Source: Pseudomonadota bacterium
Lineage (GTDB): Bacteria > Pseudomonadota > Gammaproteobacteria > Burkholderiales > Burkholderiaceae_B
DNA length: 21,186 bases
Reading direction: 5' to 3'
NCBI GenBank assembly: GCA_023439305.1
Contig: JAEXOO010000021.1
Coordinates: 1 to 21,186 of the forward strand
Shown piece after piece: positions 5,854-13,847 of this stretch. Below the pieces are notes generated by a model. That model worked only from the letters and a program-made list of their open reading frames with translations. It was not told the origin of the DNA and ran no database searches. The translations under genes were made by a program, and so were the position numbers. The stretch's first letter is position 1; every line of letters starts with the position of its first letter.

Positions 5854-8800
5854 ATGTCTGTTTCACCCCTGCGATACTTGCTGGTTCTATCGATCCTGTC
5901 GCCTGCCGCCGCCCTCCCGCAGACCAGCCGCACCTGTCCGCTGCCCCCGTCCACGCTTTCCTGCGCCCCTGCCGCTCGCCTGGCAGACGAACCGGAACCA
6001 GCTCCGGACCTGGGCTTGCTCAACCCAGTCGACCTGCTGACCGGCCGCAAGCAGCAAAGCGACACCGACCTGCCCGCCAGCCGAGCCTGGCCGCTGCTGC
6101 AAGTACAGCGCTATTTCACCGGCGATGCCAGCAGCCCCACTCTAGGGGCAACCGGCTGGGCGCTGAACTACGATATGCAATTGCGCCTGCAGGGCACGAT
6201 GCTGCATCTGCCCGATGGACGCCGCCTGCCGCTGAACCCGCCTGCCCAACGCAGCGCGACAAGCTGGCAGTGGCGCCACGACGCAGGCACGCTGCATTTC
6301 AACGAACAAGGCTGGCTCATAGGCGTGCGAACTCCGAAACGCCAATACCTGACCATCAGCCGCGTGCCTGCCGGGCAAGCCCACGCCCATGCCCTGCGCG
6401 AAGTACGCAATCATCTGGGGCAGGTTCTGGAGCTGAGCTGGAACCCGATGCGGGACGGCCTGACCATCCAGACCCCCGCCGGCCCGTTCAGACTGGCGCT
6501 AGGCGTACAGCAGGGGCGCCCCTGGCTGGTCAGCGTCACGCGCCCCGACGGTCTGCAGCGCCAGTATCAACCCGCTCGACAAGCCGGGCTATTAGGCGGC
6601 ATCCGATTGCAAGCCCCAGGCCGGGCAGCCCAGCCCCTGCAAGAATGGGTCTATGACGACCAAGGCCGGATCACCGGCGTCACCTCGCATGCGCTGGGCC
6701 AGACCTGGAGCGCCCGCTTCACGCCCGATACCGCTCTATGGATCCATGGCCAGGAGCAGCACCGCTTCACCTACCGCCTGCACCAGGGCCAGCCGCGCCT
6801 GGCCCGCCTGGAAAGCCGTTACTGCAAGCATTGCCCGACACACACCACGAACTGGCGCCATGACGACCAGGGAAACTGGCTGCAAGCAGGCCCCTGGCAG
6901 GCCGAACGCCGTCCTGACCGCTCTTTGCAGGTACTGCGACAAGAAAAGGGCCCGTGGGGACCGCTGGCCCTGGAACTGGATGAGCAGGGGCGCCTGCGCC
7001 ACTGGACCACGGCCATGAACGGGACGGAAACACGGCATTGGAATTCGGACGGAACCCTGGCCCGCGTTCTTTACGGCACGCACGGCAACCTGAAACTCAG
7101 CCACGATACGGCCGGGCGGCTGAGCCACGTGCTCCATCAACGCGGATCAGACAGTGAACTGACCCATCTGCAATGGATGGGACCGGGCTGGCTGCGTATT
7201 GTGCACCCCGAAGAAACACAATGGCTGAAGCTGCGCGCCGGCCTGCTCCACGAGCGTCGCCTGGAGCGCCGCCACAGCCCCGGCCAGGTATGGACGGAGC
7301 GCTTCGAGTATGACAAGCACCATAGGCTGACGCGACACCATCTGCCCGAAGGCGGCCGGCTGGACTACCGCTGGGACGTCCACGGCAGGCTGGCCGCGCT
7401 GGACTGGACCGATGCGGCAGGCCATGTCCATGCCGTTGCGCAAGCGCGCAGCACAGGCTATGCCTGGGGCAACGGGCTGCATCTGATCAGTCGCGCCGGC
7501 GCATCCGGTCACAGTGTGGACTTGATGCTGCTGCACGCGGACGGCCGCCCGGTCTGGAGCAGCGCCCGGCGCCTGGACGCGCAGGGCCGCGTTCGCTCGG
7601 AACGCCACGAGTATGCCGCCTTGAATCAGATTCGGACCTGGCACCTGGACTACGATACGACAGGACGCCTGATCGCCTACCGTCAGGAACAAAACGAGCA
7701 CTGGCTGGCCTGGGACGAGACAGGGGCTGCGCTTGCGCGGCGCCCCATTTCCATGCCCGCCATTGAACGCGGCCATGACGGCCTGCCGCTGCGAATCGGG
7801 GAGCGCACGCTGGACTATGGGCCATCCCGACGGCTGCGCCGCGTGCAACTGCCGCAAGACCGCTCCGTTCAATACCACCATGATGCCTTCGGCCAACGCA
7901 TTCTGCGTGTGCAGGATCAACAACAGCGCGCCTTTTTCTACCACGGCCAGCAATTGCTGGCCGAGCTGGACTTGCCCGCCCAGCCGCAACGACCCGTGTC
8001 ACGCCGCTACCTGTACGCAGGCCTGACCCCGATCGGCCTGATTGACTACGACGAACACGGAGAAGGGCGCCTGCACTACCTGCACAGCGACCTGATGGGC
8101 GCCGTGCGCCTGGTCACGGATCAGCACGCCGAGCCGGTCTGGGCTGCCGATCTGGATCCTCTGGGGCAGGCGCATCTTCTGCTGGATCATCTGGAACTGA
8201 ACCTGCGCCTGCCCGGCCAGTACGCCGACCCGACCACAGGCTGGCACGACAATCTGCTGCGCACGTATTCTCCGGCGCACGGCCACTACCTGGAACCGGA
8301 CCCGCTGGGGCCGTGGCCCGGTTCACAAGCCTTGGGCTACGCCGACCAGCAGCCGCTGCGACATATCGATCCCCTGGGCCTGCTGCTGTTCGCCTTCGAC
8401 GGCACCCGTCAAAGCCGCATCACTCGCAGCAATGTCTGGAAGCTGGCTCAACTGTATCGCGACGGCGCAATCCATTACCACGACGGTCCCGGCAATTCGC
8501 ACACACTGGACGCTGACGCATTGACGGCCTGGCGCGCCGGCCGAATCCTGGAAACCCAATGGACGCGCCTTCTCGACAGCCTGCAGCAGGCGGGTGCCCA
8601 TGCGACCGCCACCCCGGTCGATCTGCTGGGCTTTTCACGCGGGGCGGCACTGGCGCGCGACTTTGCCAATCGCATTCTGGACCATACCCAGGCAGGCTGG
8701 TTTCTGCTGGACGATCCTCAGCGTGGTCGCATTCGCGCCTGTATCACGCCGCGCTTTCTGGGCCTGTTCGACACAGTGGCGCAATTCGGCCTGTCCGGCT

Positions 8801-9399
8801 CGCACAATTCACGTTACAGGCTGGGAGTGCCGCAAGCCTGGCAATGGGCGGCGCATGCGGTTTCCCTGCACGAGCATCGGCACCTGTTCCCCTTGAGCGC
8901 CCTGTCCCAGGCCATGAACACCGTCGAGATGCCGTTCATCGGCGCACACAGCGACATCGGCGGCGGCGTGCTGCCGGCCGATTCCACCCAGCGCCCTGGC
9001 GATCTGGACAAAGTAGCCTTGGCCTGGATGCATTGGCAGGCCAAGGCGGCCGGATTGACCCTGGCCGAGCTGCCCCGCACCGACTTATCCGTCTTGCATC
9101 CCATCTTGCACGACATGCGCCCCGTCTGGCAGCGCAGCATCCAGAATGGCGATCGCCAGATCAACTACCATGGCCACGGCCGGGATCATGCATATCAGCA
9201 GGAACACCCTAAGCTGGGCGCGGCCATGCGCCGCTCTGTCGAGTCCCTGATTCGACGCCACGACGACTGGCGCAGCCGCGACGGACATGAGGCCGGGCAG
9301 GTAGACATGCCCGCCTACGATGCGTGGCTCAAGCGCCACCTGGGCCTGGACCGTCAGACTGCTGAAAAGAATTTGCCTCCAAATCACGCTATCATGTAG
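5854..9399 (+). CDS. Exported RHS/YD-repeat protein with C-terminal DUF2235 (Tle1-like) hydrolase domain
   Basis: A 1181-residue predicted polymorphic toxin. The ATG at 5854 has GGAGAG with a 6-base spacer; a TTG at 5830 is possible. Residues 1-21 look like a Sec signal peptide (Arg, then YLLVLSILSPAAA). About residues 55-92 match an RHS N-terminal DUF6531-type domain (NPVDLLTGRKQQ, then PLLQVQRYF). A long YD-repeat region follows (YDDQGRITGV, YDKHHRLTRH, WDVHGRLAAL, YDTTGRLIAY), then the RHS core (YLHSDLMGAVRLV 742-754; DPLGL 839-843). The DUF2235 domain begins almost at once: FDGT (848-851), nucleophile motif GFSRGAA (926-932, Ser928), FDTV (972-975, Asp973) and GAHSDIGGG (1030-1038, His1032), so the Ser-Asp-His set is complete. 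DUF2235/Tle1 proteins include T6SS phospholipase A effectors; activity here is inferred. No PAAR or VgrG domain and no immunity gene is adjacent. CKHC at 324-327 is an odd CxxC. Confidence 0.9.
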   Translation: MSVSPLRYLLVLSILSPAAALPQTSRTCPLPPSTLSCAPAARLADEPEPAPDLGLLNPVDLLTGRKQQSDTDLPASRAWPLLQVQRYFTGDASSPTLGATGWALNYDMQLRLQGTMLHLPDGRRLPLNPPAQRSATSWQWRHDAGTLHFNEQGWLIGVRTPKRQYLTISRVPAGQAHAHALREVRNHLGQVLELSWNPMRDGLTIQTPAGPFRLALGVQQGRPWLVSVTRPDGLQRQYQPARQAGLLGGIRLQAPGRAAQPLQEWVYDDQGRITGVTSHALGQTWSARFTPDTALWIHGQEQHRFTYRLHQGQPRLARLESRYCKHCPTHTTNWRHDDQGNWLQAGPWQAERRPDRSLQVLRQEKGPWGPLALELDEQGRLRHWTTAMNGTETRHWNSDGTLARVLYGTHGNLKLSHDTAGRLSHVLHQRGSDSELTHLQWMGPGWLRIVHPEETQWLKLRAGLLHERRLERRHSPGQVWTERFEYDKHHRLTRHHLPEGGRLDYRWDVHGRLAALDWTDAAGHVHAVAQARSTGYAWGNGLHLISRAGASGHSVDLMLLHADGRPVWSSARRLDAQGRVRSERHEYAALNQIRTWHLDYDTTGRLIAYRQEQNEHWLAWDETGAALARRPISMPAIERGHDGLPLRIGERTLDYGPSRRLRRVQLPQDRSVQYHHDAFGQRILRVQDQQQRAFFYHGQQLLAELDLPAQPQRPVSRRYLYAGLTPIGLIDYDEHGEGRLHYLHSDLMGAVRLVTDQHAEPVWAADLDPLGQAHLLLDHLELNLRLPGQYADPTTGWHDNLLRTYSPAHGHYLEPDPLGPWPGSQALGYADQQPLRHIDPLGLLLFAFDGTRQSRITRSNVWKLAQLYRDGAIHYHDGPGNSHTLDADALTAWRAGRILETQWTRLLDSLQQAGAHATATPVDLLGFSRGAALARDFANRILDHTQAGWFLLDDPQRGRIRACITPRFLGLFDTVAQFGLSGSHNSRYRLGVPQAWQWAAHAVSLHEHRHLFPLSALSQAMNTVEMPFIGAHSDIGGGVLPADSTQRPGDLDKVALAWMHWQAKAAGLTLAELPRTDLSVLHPILHDMRPVWQRSIQNGDRQINYHGHGRDHAYQQEHPKLGAAMRRSVESLIRRHDDWRSRDGHEAGQVDMPAYDAWLKRHLGLDRQTAEKNLPPNHAIM

Positions 9400-9407
9400 G
9401 ACTGTCC

Positions 9408-9430
9408 GGCGGGGCATTGTCGCGCCCGCC
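9408..9430 (+). terminator. Weak hairpin after the RHS gene
   Basis: GGCGGG (9408-9413) pairs with CCCGCC (9425-9430) across an 11-base loop, starting 8 bases after the RHS stop. No T-tract follows, so at best it is a weak or Rho-assisted end signal before argS. Confidence 0.3.
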
Positions 9431-9485
9431 ATCCGGGGCCCGCGAACGCGCCCGACTTGTTTCCATACCGACCCAGACATTTTCT

Positions 9486-11171
9486 ATGCTTCCTGAGCAA
9501 CAGTCCCAGTTAATCGCCCGCCTGCAGGCGGCCGTCAGCGCCATCCTGCCCCAGGCCCAGCCCACCATCACGCTCGAGCGTCCCAAAGTGGCTGCCCACG
9601 GCGATGTGGCCAGCAATGTGGCCATGCAACTGGCCAAGCCCGCCGGCCGCAACCCGCGCGAGCTGGCTCAGGAAATCGTCACCGCCTTGCTGGCCGATCC
9701 CGCCGCCACGGCCATCATCGCCAGCGCCGAGATCGCCGGTCCCGGCTTCATCAATTTCCGCCTGACCGCCGCCACCCAGCAAGCCGTGCTCCATGCCATC
9801 GCCGAGCAGGGCGAGCGCTACGGCCATCTGGCAGCGCGCCAGGAAAAACTGATGGTGGAATTCGTGTCCGCCAACCCCACCGGCCCGCTGCACGTGGGCC
9901 ACGCCCGCCAGGCGGCGCTGGGCGATTCCCTGTGCCGCGTCTTCAGCTCGCAAGGCTATGACGTCACGCGCGAGTTCTACTACAACGACGCCGGCAATCA
10001 GATCGACAACCTGACCATCAGCGTACAGGCGCGCGCCCGCGGCATCGGCCCAGACTCGGACCAGTTCCCCGCCGATGGCTACAAGGGCGACTACATCCTG
10101 GACATTGCCAACGATTACATCGCCGGCGCCACGGTACAGGCCGCCGACGGCCAGTCCGTCACCGCCAGCGGCGACCTGGACAATGCCGAGGACATCCGCC
10201 GCTTTGCCGTGGCCTACCTGCGCCGCGAACAGGATCTGGACCTGCAGGCCTTCGGTCTGAAGTTCGACAACTTCTTCCTGGAAAGCTCGCTCTATACCTC
10301 CGGCCGCGTCGACAAGACCGTGCAGGCCCTGGTCGACGCCGGCCACACCTACGAGCAGGACGGCGCGCTGTGGCTGCGCACCACGGAACTGGGCACGGGC
10401 GACGACAAGGACCGCGTGATGCGCAAGTCCGAAGGCGGCTACACCTATTTCGTGCCGGACGTGGCCTACCACGTCGCCAAATGGGAACGCGGCTTCCACC
10501 ACGCCATCAATATCCAGGGTTCGGACCACCACGGCACCATCGCGCGCGTGCGCGCCGGCCTGCAAGGCCTGGGGCTGGGCATTCCCAAGGATTTCCCGGC
10601 CTATATCCTGCACAAAATGGTCAAAGTCGTGCGCAACGGCCAGGAAGTCAAGATTTCCAAGCGCGCCGGCAGCTACGTCACCCTGCGCGACCTGATCGAA
10701 TGGGTAGGGCAGGATGCCGTGCGCTTTTTCCTGATCCAGCGCCGCGCCGATTCCGAATTCGTGTTCGATATCGACCTGGCCCTGTCCAAGAGCGAAGAAA
10801 ACCCCGTCTACTACATCCAGTACGCTCACGCCCGCATCTGCTCGGTACTGAACCAGTCCGCCGAGCTGCTGCCCCAGGTCCCCGGCGCCGATGTAAGCCC
10901 TCTGACTGCACCAAGCGAAATCGCCCTATTGCAGCGCCTGGCCGAATACCCCGCCATACTGGCCCAATCGGCCCGCGAGTTGGCGCCGCATCACATCGCG
11001 TTCTGGCTGCGCGACTGCGCCTCGGACTTCCACACCTGGTACAACGCTGAACGCGTACTGGTGGACGACACGGCGCTGCGCCTGGCGCGTCTGCGCCTGG
11101 CCCAGTCCTGCGCCCAGGTCATTCGAAATGGTCTGAGCCTGCTGGGCGTATCCACGCCCGAACGCATGTAA
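9486..11171 (+). CDS. argS: Arginyl-tRNA synthetase
   Basis: This class I aminoacyl-tRNA synthetase charges tRNA-Arg with arginine. The 561 residues are normal length. The N-terminal tRNA-recognition domain (about 1-110) precedes the Rossmann catalytic domain with the HIGH motif as HVGH (136-139, in SANPTGPLHVGHARQAALGD). The KMSKS equivalent is KISKRAG (389-395). The C-terminal DALR anticodon-binding domain ends in the typical VSTPERM. The ATG at 9486 begins where conserved N-terminal sequence begins; a 23-codon upstream extension to 9417 is arginine-rich and untypical, so it was rejected. No good Shine-Dalgarno precedes the chosen ATG, which is notable for an essential gene. It is followed after 17 bases by the SPOR gene and then dsbA, an order I recall from other Burkholderiales. 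Confidence 0.97.
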   Translation: MLPEQQSQLIARLQAAVSAILPQAQPTITLERPKVAAHGDVASNVAMQLAKPAGRNPRELAQEIVTALLADPAATAIIASAEIAGPGFINFRLTAATQQAVLHAIAEQGERYGHLAARQEKLMVEFVSANPTGPLHVGHARQAALGDSLCRVFSSQGYDVTREFYYNDAGNQIDNLTISVQARARGIGPDSDQFPADGYKGDYILDIANDYIAGATVQAADGQSVTASGDLDNAEDIRRFAVAYLRREQDLDLQAFGLKFDNFFLESSLYTSGRVDKTVQALVDAGHTYEQDGALWLRTTELGTGDDKDRVMRKSEGGYTYFVPDVAYHVAKWERGFHHAINIQGSDHHGTIARVRAGLQGLGLGIPKDFPAYILHKMVKVVRNGQEVKISKRAGSYVTLRDLIEWVGQDAVRFFLIQRRADSEFVFDIDLALSKSEENPVYYIQYAHARICSVLNQSAELLPQVPGADVSPLTAPSEIALLQRLAEYPAILAQSARELAPHHIAFWLRDCASDFHTWYNAERVLVDDTALRLARLRLAQSCAQVIRNGLSLLGVSTPERM

Positions 11172-11188
11172 ATCATCCATAGGCAGAT

Positions 11189-11872
11189 ATGGCACGAGCA
11201 AGCAAAAAGTCCTCCGGCGGCACGTATACCGGCATTCTGATCGGCCTGATCCTGGGCCTGGGCGCCGCCGTCGCCGTGGCCCTGTTCGTCACCAAAGTGC
11301 CCATGCCCTTTGTCGACAAGGCCAGCCGGGACGCCCCGACCGTCGCGCTGCCTGAAGGGCGCGATCTGCTGGACCCGAACCGGGGCCTGTACGGCACGGA
11401 TTCCGCGCCCCTAACGCCACCCCCGGCGGGCACGATCCCCGGTCTGACCTTGCCCAACCTGCCCCCTCCCGATACCCAGACCAAGCCGCCAGCTACCGCC
11501 GCGCCCGATGCCTTGGGCGACCTGATCGCCACGCTGCCGGGCGCAACCCAGCCCGCGGCCAAGCCCGACAATCGTGCCGTCGCCAAGCCCGCCGCACCGC
11601 CGCTGCCGCCGCCTGTGGCTCCCACGAAGCCGCCGAGCACCACTACGCCGTACTACCTGCAGGCTGGGGCTTTTCGCAACAGCGCCGATGCCGAGGCCAT
11701 GAAGGCGCGCCTGTTGATGCTGGGCTTCGACTCTTCCGTGCAAAGCGCCCAGGTCAACGGCGGCACGGTCAATCGTGTTCGCATGGGTCCCTTCAAGGGC
11801 ATAGACGAAATGAACCGGGCCCGCAGCCGTCTGGCCGAAGAAAAGATCGATACCTCGGTTGTGCGCCCATAA
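11189..11872 (+). CDS. FtsN-like SPOR domain membrane protein
   Basis: A 227-residue single-pass (type II) membrane protein. A basic N-terminus (MARASKKSSGG) leads to one transmembrane helix (about 13-35, TGILIGLILGLGAAVAVALFV), then a long Pro/Ala-rich periplasmic linker (about 48-152), then a SPOR domain (154-226, starting PYYLQAGAFRNSADAEA and ending DTSVV). SPOR domains bind peptidoglycan lacking stem peptides at the division septum, and this layout matches FtsN-type division proteins; whether it is functional FtsN is inferred. It lies 17 bases after argS, with AGGCAG before the ATG, so it is likely cotranscribed with argS. dsbA follows after 77 bases. Confidence 0.9.
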   Translation: MARASKKSSGGTYTGILIGLILGLGAAVAVALFVTKVPMPFVDKASRDAPTVALPEGRDLLDPNRGLYGTDSAPLTPPPAGTIPGLTLPNLPPPDTQTKPPATAAPDALGDLIATLPGATQPAAKPDNRAVAKPAAPPLPPPVAPTKPPSTTTPYYLQAGAFRNSADAEAMKARLLMLGFDSSVQSAQVNGGTVNRVRMGPFKGIDEMNRARSRLAEEKIDTSVVRP

Positions 11873-11889
11873 GGCCTGCAAGCCAGGTT

Positions 11890-11917
11890 GAACTTTCCGG
11901 ATGCCGGTGCAGTCTTA
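11890..11917 (+). promoter_or_regulatory. Possible sigma-E-like promoter upstream of dsbA
   Basis: GAACTT (11890-11895) and GTCTTA (11912-11917) are separated by 16 bases, resembling extracytoplasmic-stress sigma-E promoters (GGAACTT, about 16 bases, then GTCTGA or GTCTAA). It lies about 30 bases before the dsbA start, sensible for a periplasmic folding factor. One mismatch in the -10 and one base missing from the -35 keep confidence low. Confidence 0.3.
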
Positions 11918-11949
11918 GAGAACACCTTCCCATTTAAGGAAACCGATTC

Positions 11950-12591
11950 ATGAAGCTGAATGCATTGTTCGTACGAGTCCTGACCGGCGCCAGTCTGGTT
12001 GCTGGCGCCAGCCTGTTGCCCGCCACAGGCGCTCTGGCCCAGCAAGCCAGCCAAGGGTATGTCACCCTGGCCACCGCCCAGCCATCCGACACTGCCGGCA
12101 AGACCGAAGTGCTGGAATTCTTTGCTTACAGCTGCCCGCACTGCGCCATCCTGGAACCCAAGGTCGAAGCTTGGGCCAAGACGCTGCCCGCCGACGTGGT
12201 ACTACGCCCCGTGCCTGTCGCCTTCAATGCCGGCATGGGCGATCTGCAAAAACTTTATTACACGCTGGAAGCCATGGGCCGTCTGGACCTGCACCCCAAG
12301 GTCTTCGAAGCCATCCACCAGCAACGCGAACGTCTGTTCGACGCCAAGACCATCACCGCCTGGGCCGCCAAGCAAGGCGTGGACAAGGCCAAGTTCGAAG
12401 AAACCTTCAATTCCTTTGGCGTTCAGACCAAGTCCAACAAGGCCAATGAGCTGGCTCGCACCTACCAGATCGACGGCACGCCCAGCCTGGCGGTCGGCGG
12501 CAAGTACGTGACCTCGCCCGCCCTGGCCAATGGCTACGACGAAAGCATTGCCAAGGCACAGGAACTGCTGAGCCTGATCAAGAAAGGCTGA
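11950..12591 (+). CDS. dsbA: Periplasmic thiol:disulfide oxidoreductase DsbA
   Basis: DsbA introduces disulfide bonds into exported proteins in the periplasm and is re-oxidised by DsbB. The 213-residue precursor has a Sec signal peptide (residues 1-30: Lys and Arg, a hydrophobic stretch, then GALA before QQ). The thioredoxin fold carries the CPHC active site at 62-65 (EFFAYSCPHC). The helical insertion follows, then the cis-proline loop as GTPS (176-179, Pro178). The Shine-Dalgarno is AAGGAA upstream of the ATG. It ends the argS-SPOR-dsbA run and is followed by a strong hairpin terminator. It may also be transcribed from its own promoter. The RHS protein and SPOR protein encoded nearby are exported, but no specific client relationship can be read from the sequence. 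Confidence 0.96.
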   Translation: MKLNALFVRVLTGASLVAGASLLPATGALAQQASQGYVTLATAQPSDTAGKTEVLEFFAYSCPHCAILEPKVEAWAKTLPADVVLRPVPVAFNAGMGDLQKLYYTLEAMGRLDLHPKVFEAIHQQRERLFDAKTITAWAAKQGVDKAKFEETFNSFGVQTKSNKANELARTYQIDGTPSLAVGGKYVTSPALANGYDESIAKAQELLSLIKKG

Positions 12592-12651
12592 TCGACGCCA
12601 ATCTCCGGTGGCCAAGCCCCATACGGGGTTTGAACGTCACGGCCAATCCTG

Positions 12652-12680
12652 CAAAAGGAGCGCACATTGCGCTCCTTTTG
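12652..12680. terminator. Strong, probably bidirectional terminator after dsbA
   Basis: CAAAAGGAGCGC (12652-12663) and GCGCTCCTTTTG (12669-12680) form a perfect 12-bp stem around loop ACATT. The arm ends give T4 on both strands, so it can stop dsbA transcripts and reverse-strand transcripts from the Rpn gene. A smaller stem (AAGCCCC with GGGGTTT) lies about 20 bases upstream and may assist. Confidence 0.85.
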
Positions 12681-12687
12681 TATTTAT

Positions 12688-12733
12688 GGTGGCCGGCGAT
12701 CCGGTGGCCGGCAATCCGGCGGCCGCCGGTTCC
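12688..12733. repeat. Three imperfect tandem copies of a 15-base unit
   Basis: GGTGGCCGGCGATCC (12688-12702) and GGTGGCCGGCAATCC (12703-12717) differ at one base; a third degenerate copy, GGCGGCCGCCGGTTCC, follows at 12718-12733. It is non-coding, between the dsbA terminator and the hairpin at 12746. No function is known; slippage or a degenerate GC-rich repeat element are the simplest readings. Confidence 0.7.
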
Positions 12734-12745
12734 GCAAACCCGTAA

Positions 12746-12772
12746 CTGCCGGCTAGTGCAGCTAGCCGGCAG
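12746..12772. repeat. Perfect 11-bp inverted repeat downstream of the Rpn gene
   Basis: CTGCCGGCTAG (12746-12756) and CTAGCCGGCAG (12762-12772) flank the 5-base loop TGCAG. It lies 13 bases past the stop of the reverse-strand Rpn gene, so it could be its transcription terminator, although only a poor T-tract follows on the minus strand. It could also be an extragenic palindrome. Confidence 0.7.
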
Positions 12773-12785
12773 GGGCGGCAGACAT

Positions 12786-13745
12786 TCACACGTCCACGTC
12801 GGAACCAGCCTGAAACACCTCGTCTATCGTGGCGGCGTCCAGCACACGCAGGCTCCAGGCAGCCAACTGCTGCGAGTTGCCTTGAGCAACGCATTGCCGG
12901 TAGGCATCCTGCATGAAGCCGAATTTATGCTGAATCTGACTGAGCAGCGTGCTTTGCCTGCCTTCCAGCAGGCCTTTCTGTATGCCCTGGGCTTCCCACT
13001 GATGCAACCAGGAATCGGAATTGTCTTCAAGCATGGCGCGAATGTCCTGTAAATGTAGGTGTTGAGGCAAAGCCAGATTGGGCAGGCAGCGCGGCAAAAT
13101 GGCCTGATTCACCCAGGTGGCCAGATCCCGCAGCAAGGCGGCATCCGAACAGGTGTCCAGAACAGTCTGCATCAGCTCACAAAGGTGCGCCATCCCATGA
13201 TTATGTTGAATCCGGCAGATCAATCCAAACACAGTCGAAGACGGTAAGGATTGATTCAAAGACTGTTTTTTAAGGTCAATCAGCCAATAAGCCTGCTGTG
13301 GAATGTGGTCGATCGGCCACGGAGGAGTCTGCACGGAAAACAGATCCTGACAACGTACAGGCGCCGTCCAGGCTTGCTTGCCGCTATACAGCACCAGCAT
13401 CAAGGGCACTGGCAAGCCCAAGCCGGATGGGTGCTGCTGAGCATAGGCTTCCAATTGCAGATGCCGATACGTACCCGTGCGCAGGGCCATAAGGCGTTCG
13501 GGGCGGGACTGGTGCTCGATGCCCACCAGCAGGGCCGGATCATCCGGCCCACGCGGCGGCACTTTCCAGGCCAGGTCTGCCTGGCGCTTTTGCAGGGAGG
13601 GGCCGACATAGACGGGGGATAAAGGCATGGCCAGATCCAGATCCAGCCGCTCCAGCAAAGGAACGCTGCAAACGGCGCACAGGAGTTCCCGCAACAATAT
13701 GCGATGGCTGAACAAACGCCGATACGCAGCATCAAGCAAAGACAT
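12786..13745 (-). CDS. Rpn-family recombination-promoting nuclease (transposase-like)
   Basis: A 319-residue protein of the Rpn/YhgA-like family (PD-(D/E)XK nuclease fold), whose studied E. coli members promote RecA-independent recombination through DNA endonuclease activity. The N-terminus MSLLDAAYRRLFSH matches the family opening (an x-x-x-F/Y-K/R-x-L-F-S pattern). The nuclease core shows RQADLAWKV (55-62, Asp57) followed by LLVGIEHQS (72-80, Glu77 and Gln79), then YRHLQLEAYAQQ and LPVPLMLVLYSGKQAWTAP (111-129). The C-terminal part has a helical GIQKGLLEGRQSTLLSQIQHKFG segment, also family-like. The start at 13745 is chosen for the family N-terminus, with a distant GGAG; in-frame starts up to 13799 exist. 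The composition looks more AT-rich than neighbouring genes, and repeats flank it, suggesting acquisition. It lies between dsbA and metC with its own intergenic regions. Confidence 0.82.
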   Translation of the reverse strand: MSLLDAAYRRLFSHRILLRELLCAVCSVPLLERLDLDLAMPLSPVYVGPSLQKRQADLAWKVPPRGPDDPALLVGIEHQSRPERLMALRTGTYRHLQLEAYAQQHPSGLGLPVPLMLVLYSGKQAWTAPVRCQDLFSVQTPPWPIDHIPQQAYWLIDLKKQSLNQSLPSSTVFGLICRIQHNHGMAHLCELMQTVLDTCSDAALLRDLATWVNQAILPRCLPNLALPQHLHLQDIRAMLEDNSDSWLHQWEAQGIQKGLLEGRQSTLLSQIQHKFGFMQDAYRQCVAQGNSQQLAAWSLRVLDAATIDEVFQAGSDVDV

Positions 13746-13819
13746 GACGAACGACACTCCAGCTGAAGGCAATGACTCCAGCATGAAGCATCTCGGCATT
13801 AGCCGACACTCCCATGTCC

Positions 13820-13847
13820 ACTACATATCCAACGCAAAACTACATAT
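13820..13847. repeat. Spaced direct repeat upstream of the Rpn gene
   Basis: ACTACATAT occurs at 13820-13828 and 13839-13847, a period of 19 bases. The pair is enclosed by GTCCA (13816-13820) and TGGAC (13847-13851). It is in the 145-base AT-richer gap upstream of the Rpn start and downstream of metC, so it could be an operator or promoter element for Rpn. No matching regulator is known to me. Confidence 0.45.

Noticed and set aside
5925..5950. Lipoprotein lipobox in the RHS protein around SRTCPL
   Set aside because: The residues before Cys (S-R-T) do not match a lipobox, and the Cys is beyond the predicted signal-peptide cleavage site.
8243..8262. Sigma-54 promoter-like TGGCAC...TGCTG inside the RHS gene
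   Set aside because: The GG-to-GC spacing is 11 rather than the required 10 bases and it lies mid-gene; no valid -24/-12 site was found in the intergenic regions.
9417..9485. 23-residue upstream extension of ArgS
   Set aside because: The extension is Arg/Pro-rich and overlaps the RHS 3' hairpin arm; conserved ArgRS sequence begins at the ATG at 9486.
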